A stretch of DNA of 20,956 nt from Planktomarina sp. (GTDB lineage: Bacteria > Pseudomonadota > Alphaproteobacteria > Rhodobacterales > Rhodobacteraceae). Shown piece after piece: positions 15,747 to 20,956 of the stretch; positions within the stretch are counted from its first letter, which is position 1; each line of letters starts with the position of its first letter. The position numbers were made by a program, and so were the translations under genes. The notes under the pieces were generated by a model. The model had not been told where the DNA came from. It did not search any database and saw only the letters and a list, made by a program, of their open reading frames with translations. The stretch is taken from assembly GCA_022425445.1 (NCBI GenBank), contig JAKMFM010000143.1, positions 1 through 20,956 of the forward strand, written 5' to 3'.

Positions 15747-16634
15747 TTAAAAACCGATGGATTGTAAATAAGCACGGTTGAGCCGCGCATCGTCGACGGG
15801 CGAGGTGTCACCGGCGGGATCGCAATCTTGCTCTACTGTGCACCACCCATCAAAAGCGGCGTCGAGCAAGAGCTGGCGCACCGCTGGAAAATCCACATCG
15901 CCATCGCCAAGATTGCAGAAAATGCCCTGACCACAAGCGTCGTAGAAACCAGTGCGATTGGCGATGACATCGGCTTTAACTTGTGGGCTAATGTCTTTGA
16001 AATGCATATAATTGATGCGTGACATATGTTTTCTCATAAAGGCCACTGGATCAAACCCTGCATAGGAATGGTGGCCTGTATCAAAGCAAATGCCGAGGAT
16101 TTTTTCGTCAACCTCATTCAGTAATCGCTCAAGCTCGGGTTCAAAATCCATGAATCCTGCCGCATGGGCGTGGATGCCGACGGTGAGACCGTAGTCTTCG
16201 GTGCCCATTTTGGCGATATGCGCTATCCGGTCGCGATATGCGGTCCATTCGGCCTTATCCATTTGTTCTGCCTCATCGGCGCGGCCGGCTGTGGGTGCAC
16301 GGCGCGGCGAGATGCTGTCGATGATAACCAGCCGCGTTGCACCATGGGCCGCAAGAGCTTTGCAGGTACGGATCGACCCGTCCAATACATCCTCCCAAGC
16401 CTCGGGATCGTGAAACGCACGGAAAATCACGCCGCCGATCAACTCTTGGTTATATTCTGTCAAAGCTTCGGCCAAAACGGCCGGATCTTCGGGCATAAAG
16501 CCGACAGGGCCCAATTCAATGCCCGTAAACCCCGCTTCGGCGTTCTCTTTAAGCACGTGGCGCCAATTGGGATTGCGTGGGTCATCGGCGAATTCCACAC
16601 CCCAAGAGCAGGGCGCATTACCTATTTTGATCAT
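15747..16634 (-). CDS. TIM-barrel sugar isomerase/epimerase-like enzyme (IolE/MocC-like)
   Basis: AP-endonuclease-2 type TIM-barrel protein of 295 residues. The opening KIGNAPCSWGVEFADDPR resembles MocC/inosose dehydratase-like proteins. Probable metal ligands lie in GIELGP (Glu40), GICFDTGHH (Asp185, His188) and the C-terminal CTVEQD. Members of this fold isomerise, epimerise or eliminate water or alcohol from keto-sugars using a divalent metal. The ATG at 16634 is chosen over the TTG/ATG further upstream because AGAGG precedes it and the conserved segment starts at once. It lies between two dehydrogenase genes, 16 bp after the first, which supports action on the keto product of one of them. 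Confidence 0.88.
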   Translation of the reverse strand: MIKIGNAPCSWGVEFADDPRNPNWRHVLKENAEAGFTGIELGPVGFMPEDPAVLAEALTEYNQELIGGVIFRAFHDPEAWEDVLDGSIRTCKALAAHGATRLVIIDSISPRRAPTAGRADEAEQMDKAEWTAYRDRIAHIAKMGTEDYGLTVGIHAHAAGFMDFEPELERLLNEVDEKILGICFDTGHHSYAGFDPVAFMRKHMSRINYMHFKDISPQVKADVIANRTGFYDACGQGIFCNLGDGDVDFPAVRQLLLDAAFDGWCTVEQDCDPAGDTSPVDDARLNRAYLQSIGF

Positions 16635-16650
16635 TAGATTGCCTCTTAAC

Positions 16651-17751
16651 TTAATAATCCGCCACATTCACCCAGGCTTGTTTGGCGCTGGAGGATAGGG
16701 CGGCGGTGACGATGCGATTGACTTCCATACCCTCTTCGAAGGTTGGCCATATCGAGCGGTTCTCTGCAATGGCTGTCAGAAAATCCTTGGCCTCAATGAT
16801 AATTTGGTCCTGATAGCCCGTGCCATGGCCGGGCCCTTGGCAAAAGGGCAAATAGTCCGGATGGGCCGGGCCTGTGAGGATCTTGCGAAAGCCGCGCTCC
16901 TCTTCGGGACCTTCGGTGGTATAGAGCCAAAAGGCGTTTTGATCTTCTTGGTCAAAGCGGATATGGCCTTTGGTTCCATGAATTTCATAGGCATAACCCA
17001 TTTTTCGCCCGGTCGCGACGCGGCTAAAATACAAATGCCCCTGAGCGCCATTGGTAAATTGGCACATCATTTGCGCGTGATCGTCATTGGTGACTGGCGT
17101 GCCGGCGCGGGTCTTGTGAACGGTCTCCACAGACGCGCTCAAGCGCTCTATCGGCCCCATCAAGGCACGGGCCGCGTTGATCATATGCGGCGCCAAATCG
17201 CCCATTGTCCCATTGGCAATACCTTGGGCGCGCCAACCGCCTATCTCTGGATCTGCAAAGAAATCTTCTGTCATCTCACCACGAAACCAGGTGATTTGAC
17301 CAATGCGGCCTTCAGCCACAAATTTACGAATTTGTTGACTGGCTGGGGTCCTGATATAATTGAAACCGACCATATTTACCACGCCGGCTGCTGCGGCCGC
17401 CGCCACCATGGCGCGGCTTTGCTCCAATGACACACCCAGCGGCTTTTCGCATAAAACCGGTTTTCCCAAAGCAAAGGCGGCTATGGCAATGTCGTGATGG
17501 GTCGCCTGTGGGGAGGCGATGACAACCGCGTCAACGGCTGGATCGGCGACCAACTCTTGCCAGTCATGCGTTGCCCTTTCAAAGCCATAGGCCTTGCGAT
17601 AGCGCTCTGCACTTTTGGGGCTGCTAGCACAGATTGAGATGAGTTCAGGGCGTAGGGCAGTATCAAAGACACTGGCGACTGAAGCAAACGCAACCGAATG
17701 GGCTTTTCCCATATATCCGCCGCCGATCACTCCGATGCCTATTTTCCCCAT
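16651..17751 (-). CDS. Gfo/Idh/MocA-family oxidoreductase (dehydrogenase 1, LGDH-like)
   Basis: NAD(P)-dependent dehydrogenase of 366 residues, first gene of the minus arm. The Rossmann loop is GVIGGGYMGKAHS (7-19), Lys103 lies in CEKPLG, and Asp185 and His189 in GDLAPHMINA form the usual catalytic set. The C-terminal RGFRKILTGPAHPDY and GTGYQDQIIIEAKDF segments recall levoglucosan dehydrogenase, compared from memory, so an anhydrosugar or glycoside 3-dehydrogenase role is a reasonable hypothesis. Scyllo/myo-inositol or another polyol is the alternative. The ATG at 17751 has GAAAGG upstream and starts the conserved fold. A TTG at 17778 would fall inside the operator and is not credible. Confidence 0.88.
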   Translation of the reverse strand: MGKIGIGVIGGGYMGKAHSVAFASVASVFDTALRPELISICASSPKSAERYRKAYGFERATHDWQELVADPAVDAVVIASPQATHHDIAIAAFALGKPVLCEKPLGVSLEQSRAMVAAAAAAGVVNMVGFNYIRTPASQQIRKFVAEGRIGQITWFRGEMTEDFFADPEIGGWRAQGIANGTMGDLAPHMINAARALMGPIERLSASVETVHKTRAGTPVTNDDHAQMMCQFTNGAQGHLYFSRVATGRKMGYAYEIHGTKGHIRFDQEDQNAFWLYTTEGPEEERGFRKILTGPAHPDYLPFCQGPGHGTGYQDQIIIEAKDFLTAIAENRSIWPTFEEGMEVNRIVTAALSSSAKQAWVNVADY

Positions 17752-17771
17752 ATCCCGACCTTTCAAATAGT

Positions 17772-17789
17772 TTTGCAACCGGTTGCAAA
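17772..17789. promoter_or_regulatory. LacI-type operator, minus-strand arm of second sugar locus
   Basis: An 18-bp perfect palindrome, TTTGCAACCGGTTGCAAA, identical to the core of the site at 10219-10238. It begins 20 bp upstream of the dehydrogenase ATG and covers the expected transcription start of the promoter at 17795-17822. This is a classic place for repression. Confidence 0.85.
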
Positions 17790-17794
17790 TCTTT

Positions 17795-17822
17795 GTTATC
17801 GCGCCGCCCTAGGCATCGTCAA
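17795..17822 (-). promoter_or_regulatory. Promoter of the minus-strand catabolic operon
   Basis: On the minus strand TTGACG (17822-17817) is followed by 16 bp and GATAAC (17800-17795), four of six matches to the -10 consensus. The start would fall at about 17788, inside the palindromic operator. Confidence 0.6.
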
Positions 17823-17850
17823 TAGGGCATATTTCACCAAACTGGCTGGT

Positions 17851-17883
17851 GCTGTGGACCGGCTCGGGAGGGCCGGCCACAGC
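17851..17883 (-). terminator. GC-rich hairpin after the hydrolase gene
   Basis: GCTGTGGACCGGC (17851-17863) pairs with GCCGGCCACAGC (17872-17883) over 12 pairs with a single bulged A and an 8-base loop. It begins 9 bp after the minus-strand hydrolase stop. No T tract follows on either strand, so it may be a weak terminator or an mRNA 3' stabiliser that insulates the next operon's promoter. Confidence 0.5.
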
Positions 17884-17891
17884 GGAAGGGC

Positions 17892-18545
17892 TTATCGCGT
17901 ATTTTCTGTCAACCGGCGTTTTACATAGGTCTGGACTGTTTCGATCATCGGATCCATATGGGGATCTTCAAAGAAATGCCCAGCGCCTTCAACCTGCTCA
18001 TGGGTAATCGTGATACCTTTTTGCTCATGTAACTTATTGACCAAGGTCACCGTATCGGCTGGCGGGGCCACACGATCGGCCAGGCCATTGATCATTAAGC
18101 CTGATGAGGGGCAGGGCGCGAGGAAGCTGAAGTCATACATATTGGCTGGTGGGCTTACGCTTATAAAGCCAGTGATTTCTGGGCGGCGCATCAACAATTG
18201 CATGCCAATCCAAGCGCCGAAACTGAACCCCGCGACCCAACAATGTTTCGCATTGGTATTCATCGACTGCAAGTAATCCAATGCAGAGGCCGCATCGCTC
18301 AGCTCACCAACGCCAAGGTCGTATTCGCCTTGTGAGCGACCGACTCCACGAAAGTTGAATCGTAAGACAGTAAAACCCATGTTATAAAACGCATAGTGCA
18401 AATTATAGACGACTTTATTGTTCATCGTGCCACCAAATTGCGGATGCGGATGCAACACAATCGCGATTGGGGCGTCTTTAGATTTTTGCGGGTGGTAACG
18501 GCCTTCGAGGCGGCCTTCTGGGCCAGGAAATATCACTTCGGGCAT
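17892..18545 (-). CDS. Alpha/beta hydrolase
   Basis: Serine hydrolase-fold protein of 217 residues, cytosolic, with no signal peptide. The oxyanion segment is LHPHPQFGGTMNNKVV (31-46). The nucleophile is Ser108 in AGFSFGAW (a GxSxG motif), the acid is probably Asp157 in NGLADRVAPP and the base His190 in GAGHFF. FNFRGVGRSQG (64-73) is also typical of this conserved proteobacterial group, whose substrate is unknown. It is divergent from iscR. I recall similar hydrolases beside suf genes in alphaproteobacteria, so the linkage may be conserved, but no role in Fe-S assembly is evident from the sequence. Confidence 0.88.
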   Translation of the reverse strand: MPEVIFPGPEGRLEGRYHPQKSKDAPIAIVLHPHPQFGGTMNNKVVYNLHYAFYNMGFTVLRFNFRGVGRSQGEYDLGVGELSDAASALDYLQSMNTNAKHCWVAGFSFGAWIGMQLLMRRPEITGFISVSPPANMYDFSFLAPCPSSGLMINGLADRVAPPADTVTLVNKLHEQKGITITHEQVEGAGHFFEDPHMDPMIETVQTYVKRRLTENTR

Positions 18546-18580
18546 GTCGTTCCTTTGGTGTGCTTTGGCTCTACTCTGGC

Positions 18581-18609
18581 TTGACCTGCGGTAAGTCTAA
18601 GATTAGAAC
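18581..18609 (+). promoter_or_regulatory. Candidate iscR-suf promoter
   Basis: TTGACC (18581-18586), a 17-bp spacer and TAGAAC (18604-18609) form a plausible promoter. Its -10 lies inside an Irr/ICE-like palindrome. Transcription would start near 18616, giving a leader of about 110 bases before iscR. Confidence 0.5.
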
Positions 18610-18617
18610 CATTCTAA
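18603..18617. promoter_or_regulatory. Irr/ICE-like iron-control box upstream of iscR
   Basis: TTAGAACCATTCTAA is an inverted repeat of 6-3-6 form, matching the TTAGAA-N3-TTCTAA pattern of Irr (iron control element) boxes known from alphaproteobacteria. It covers the candidate -10 of the iscR promoter, so binding under low iron could repress or retune suf expression. The assignment rests on motif recall, not on a search. Confidence 0.65.
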
Positions 18618-18619
18618 AT

Positions 18620-18642
18620 CATACGCGGCGCGCCGCTGTATG
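18620..18642. repeat. Palindrome in the iscR leader
   Basis: A perfect 12-bp GC palindrome, GCGGCGCGCCGC (18625-18636), is flanked by CATAC on the left and GTATG on the right with one extra T. The whole 23-bp element is an almost perfect inverted repeat without a loop. It may be a protein site or fold in the iscR 5' leader. The rest of the 18546-18725 gap holds no gene. Confidence 0.55.
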
Positions 18643-18725
18643 ACGTGGGTTACGCAACCAAAGAGCCGAGGTCAATTAATTTGAGCGAATTGGGTAACAG
18701 AGGCCCTATGAAAGTGTGATTTGAT

Positions 18726-19184
18726 ATGAAACTTTCGACAAAAGGGCGGTATGGAATGGTGGCCTTGGCGGATTTGGCTTTTTTGGAGGCCGGCGAGCTG
18801 GCGTCGTTGGCCGATATATCTCGACGCCAAAATATTTCGTTGCCCTATCTTGAGCAGCTGTTTGTAAAACTGCGCCGGGGAAATTTGGTTGTCTCCGTCC
18901 GCGGTCCGAACGGAGGCTACCGTTTGGCGCGGCCAGCCCATGATATTCGGGTGGTCGAAATTCTTGAAGCGGTGGATGAAACTGTAGATGCGCTGCAAAC
19001 CGGGGCAGGTGCCTCCGGGGGGGTCTCGGGCAGCCGCGCGCAGAGCGTCACCAATCGCCTCTGGGAGGGATTGAGCGCACAGGTGTATGTTTACTTACAT
19101 CAAACGCGTTTATCCGATGTTGTCGCCAACACACTGTCGCCATGCCCGGCTGTGCCGAACCTGTTTGAAATGGTAGATGAGTGA
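18726..19184 (+). CDS. iscR: Rrf2-family regulator IscR, lacking the cluster cysteines
   Basis: DNA-binding regulator of Fe-S assembly genes, 152 residues. The Rrf2 winged-helix domain is intact: MKLSTKGRYGMVALADLA, the recognition region ISLPYLEQLFVKLRR (37-51) and the wing VSVRGPNGGYRLARP (57-70). The region that carries three Cys in enterobacterial IscR is here QTGAGASGGVSGSRAQS (91-107), without any Cys, and the ligand His of LTH is replaced by Asn110. The only Cys is Cys140 near the C-terminus. It probably represses this operon in an iron-dependent way by a different mode, as reported for Rhodobacter sphaeroides IscR. It heads the suf operon, and its stop overlaps the desulfurase ATG by one base (TGATG). 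Confidence 0.92.
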   Translation: MKLSTKGRYGMVALADLAFLEAGELASLADISRRQNISLPYLEQLFVKLRRGNLVVSVRGPNGGYRLARPAHDIRVVEILEAVDETVDALQTGAGASGGVSGSRAQSVTNRLWEGLSAQVYVYLHQTRLSDVVANTLSPCPAVPNLFEMVDE

Positions 19185-20230
19185 TGCGGCGGGTTTATCT
19201 TGATCACAACGCCACAAGCCCGCTGCGCCCTGAGGCCCGTGCGGCAATGCTGGCTGCTATGGATGCTTTGGGAAACCCGTCTTCTGTCCATTCCGAGGGG
19301 CGCGCGGCCAAAGCGATTGTGGAAAAAGCGCGCGGTCAGATTTCTGAAGCCTTTGGGGTGGGCGCCCATGATATTGTATTCACGGCGAGCGCAACCGAGG
19401 CCTCGGCCTTGGCCCTTAAGGGTCGTGGCTTTCACGCCGGCGACATCGAACATGATGCTGTCGCCGCATGGGTGCAGCCAGATTTGCCACTGAACGCAGG
19501 TCAGGTCTGTGTGACAGAGCCAGCACAGACTGCGCTACAGCTGGCCAATTCCGAGACTGGTATAGTGCAAACCCTGCCCGCAAGTTTGGGGTTTTGCGAT
19601 ATGACCCAAGGGTTCGGCAAACTTCCCCTGGCGTTTTCTTGGAGTGGCGCTGATATCGCCTGCGCATCGGCTCATAAATTGGGCGGGCCAAAGGGTGTCG
19701 GCTGCTTGATGCTGAAACCTGGGGTGGAAGTGGCAGCGCAGGTTCTCGGCGGTGGTCAGGAAATGGGGCGGCGGGCCGGTACAGAAAATGTCATCGGTAT
19801 CGCCGGTTTTGGCGCTGCAGCATCGGCCAGTGCCCGGGACTTAAGTGATGGAAAATGGGCGATAATCGAGAAACTTAGAAATATTCTAGAAAAGACACTG
19901 GAAGCCAGCGGAAAACCCCTTATTTTAGTTGGGACTGACTCGCCGCGCTTGCCCAACACTGCCTGCTTTGCAGCGCCTGGCTGGAAAGGCGAAACCCAAG
20001 TGATGCAAATGGATCTTGCGGGTTTTGCAGTCTCGGCTGGTTCGGCTTGCTCTTCGGGTAAAGTCAAAGCCAGTCGCGTCCTGCGGGCGATGGGATATGA
20101 TGAAGATGTAGCCAGTTCAGCGATCCGCGTATCGCTTGGACTTGAGACCACAGAGGATGAAGTTCAGCAGTTCGCCCAGGCTTGGTTGGCTGCATATGAG
20201 CGGTTTTTGGTACGCAAAGCGGCCAGATAG
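19184..20230 (+). CDS. Cysteine desulfurase (NifS/IscS family) of the suf operon
   Basis: PLP enzyme of 348 residues that would remove sulfur from cysteine for Fe-S cluster assembly. YLDHNATSPLRPEA opens the fold; His90 (IEHDAV) probably stacks on PLP, Asp139 and Gln142 lie in CDMTQG, and Lys165 in SAHKLGGPKG is the Schiff-base residue. The sulfur-carrying Cys289 lies in SAGSACSSGK, a short catalytic loop region of class I type. It is shorter than enterobacterial IscS (about 404), and the usual ANNE motif reads ANSE (121-124). The ATG at 19184 overlaps the iscR stop; a GTG at 19181 is the alternative. sufB follows by five bases. Confidence 0.9.
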   Translation: MRRVYLDHNATSPLRPEARAAMLAAMDALGNPSSVHSEGRAAKAIVEKARGQISEAFGVGAHDIVFTASATEASALALKGRGFHAGDIEHDAVAAWVQPDLPLNAGQVCVTEPAQTALQLANSETGIVQTLPASLGFCDMTQGFGKLPLAFSWSGADIACASAHKLGGPKGVGCLMLKPGVEVAAQVLGGGQEMGRRAGTENVIGIAGFGAAASASARDLSDGKWAIIEKLRNILEKTLEASGKPLILVGTDSPRLPNTACFAAPGWKGETQVMQMDLAGFAVSAGSACSSGKVKASRVLRAMGYDEDVASSAIRVSLGLETTEDEVQQFAQAWLAAYERFLVRKAAR

Positions 20231-20235
20231 GGAAT

Positions 20236-20956
20236 ATGATGGCGATGGATGATATTCAGGTCAAAGACGGTGTGGACGCCGAAACAGTTGAGGCGGTAAA
20301 GGCTCTCTCTGGCACCTATAAACATGGGTGGAACACAGAGATTGAGATGGAATATGCGCCAAAGGGTTTGTCCGAGGATATTGTTCGTTTGATATCATCT
20401 AAAAACGACGAGCCGGAATGGATGCTGGATTGGCGCTTGGCAGCTTACCGTCGTTGGCTTGAACTGAAAGAGCCCCAGTGGGCTATGGTCGATTATCCCA
20501 CAATCGACTTTCAAGACCAGTATTACTACGCCCGGCCCAAAAGTATGGAAGAAAAACCGAAGTCCTTGGATGACGTCGATCCTAAACTTCTGGAGACCTA
20601 TAAGAAACTGGGAATTCCACTCAAAGAGCAGGCGCTCCTCGCGGGTGTAGAGGCTCCTGAAGGGGAGCGCCAGGTTGCTGTTGATGCCGTATTTGACAGC
20701 GTGTCCGTTGGCACAACCTTTCAAGCAGAGCTGCGCAAGGCTGGCGTGATTTTTTGTTCGATCTCTGAAGCCATTCGTGAGTATCCAGAGCTGGTGCGCA
20801 AATATCTCGGCTCTGTCGTACCCGTGTCTGACAATTACTACGCTACGCTCAACTCAGCTGTCTTTTCCGATGGGTCCTTTGTCTATATCCCGCCTGGGGT
20901 GCGCTGCCCGATGGAATTGTCGACATATTTCCGTATCAATGCCGAAAATACAGGAC
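20236..20956 (+). CDS. sufB: Fe-S cluster assembly protein SufB (5' part, cut by window end)
   Basis: The first 240 codons of SufB, a scaffold subunit of the SufBCD complex in the cytosol. Recognisable segments are LSGTYKHGWNTEIE, EPEWMLDWRLAAYRRW, the VDYPTIDFQDQYYYARPK region, YKKLGIPLKEQ, DSVSVGTTFQ, GVIFCSISEAI, SDNYYATLNSAVFSDGSFVY and IPPGVRCPMELSTYFRIN. The frame stays open to the window edge; a full protein would be about twice as long. The ATG at 20236 follows GGGA closely; in-frame ATGs at 20239 and 20245 are alternatives. It lies five bases after the desulfurase stop, giving the order iscR - desulfurase - sufB usual for Rhodobacterales, with sufC and sufD expected downstream. Confidence 0.95.
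   Translation, partial: MMAMDDIQVKDGVDAETVEAVKALSGTYKHGWNTEIEMEYAPKGLSEDIVRLISSKNDEPEWMLDWRLAAYRRWLELKEPQWAMVDYPTIDFQDQYYYARPKSMEEKPKSLDDVDPKLLETYKKLGIPLKEQALLAGVEAPEGERQVAVDAVFDSVSVGTTFQAELRKAGVIFCSISEAIREYPELVRKYLGSVVPVSDNYYATLNSAVFSDGSFVYIPPGVRCPMELSTYFRINAENTG

Noticed and set aside
16635..16667. Longer N-terminus for the TIM-barrel enzyme
   Set aside because: It would overlap the upstream gene and lacks a site; the ATG at 16634 has AGAGG and begins the conserved segment.
17752..17778. TTG start giving nine more residues to dehydrogenase 1
   Set aside because: It falls inside the operator palindrome and has no ribosome site; the ATG at 17751 starts the Rossmann fold.
1..20956. CRISPR arrays, insertion sequences, tRNA or rRNA genes and prophage remnants
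   Set aside because: No regular spaced repeats, transposase motifs or RNA-gene folds were seen; gene order and style are uniform and chromosomal.

Overview
The window looks like a chromosomal segment of a marine alphaproteobacterium of the Roseobacter group (Rhodobacterales). Evidence for this is the agl-type alpha-glucoside operon, a suf cluster opening iscR - cysteine desulfurase - sufB, an IscR without cluster cysteines, an Irr/ICE-like box and mid-range GC. Genus is not claimed. No mobile element, CRISPR array, tRNA or rRNA was seen.

Region 1 (1-896): a YdhF-like aldo/keto reductase, convergent with the next gene.

Region 2 (about 900-10163): an alpha-glucoside utilisation locus. A LacI-type regulator (aglR-like) is divergent from aglE-aglF-aglG-aglA-aglK and a GH1 beta-glucosidase. 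A strong hairpin terminator follows the binding protein gene aglE. Two CAAAGCGCTT-type sites 186 bp apart, one at the regulator start and one beside the aglE promoter, are the likely operators.

Region 3 (10164-17790): a second sugar locus of two converging arms. The plus arm encodes a periplasmic binding protein, a permease, a single-domain ATPase, a 67-residue membrane protein and a LacI regulator. The minus arm encodes two Gfo/Idh/MocA dehydrogenases and a TIM-barrel isomerase/dehydratase-like enzyme. Each arm starts at a near-identical palindrome (core TTTGCAACCGGTTGCAAA) that overlaps a recognisable promoter, so both probably form one regulon of the LacI protein encoded between them. The substrate is unknown. 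The enzyme set fits oxidation of a glycoside, anhydrosugar or cyclitol to a keto-sugar followed by TIM-barrel chemistry, as in levoglucosan or inositol/rhizopine pathways.

Region 4 (17892-20956): an alpha/beta hydrolase divergent from iscR, a cysteine desulfurase and sufB (cut by the window end). An Irr/ICE-like palindrome sits on the iscR promoter. IscR lacks all the usual Fe-S ligands.
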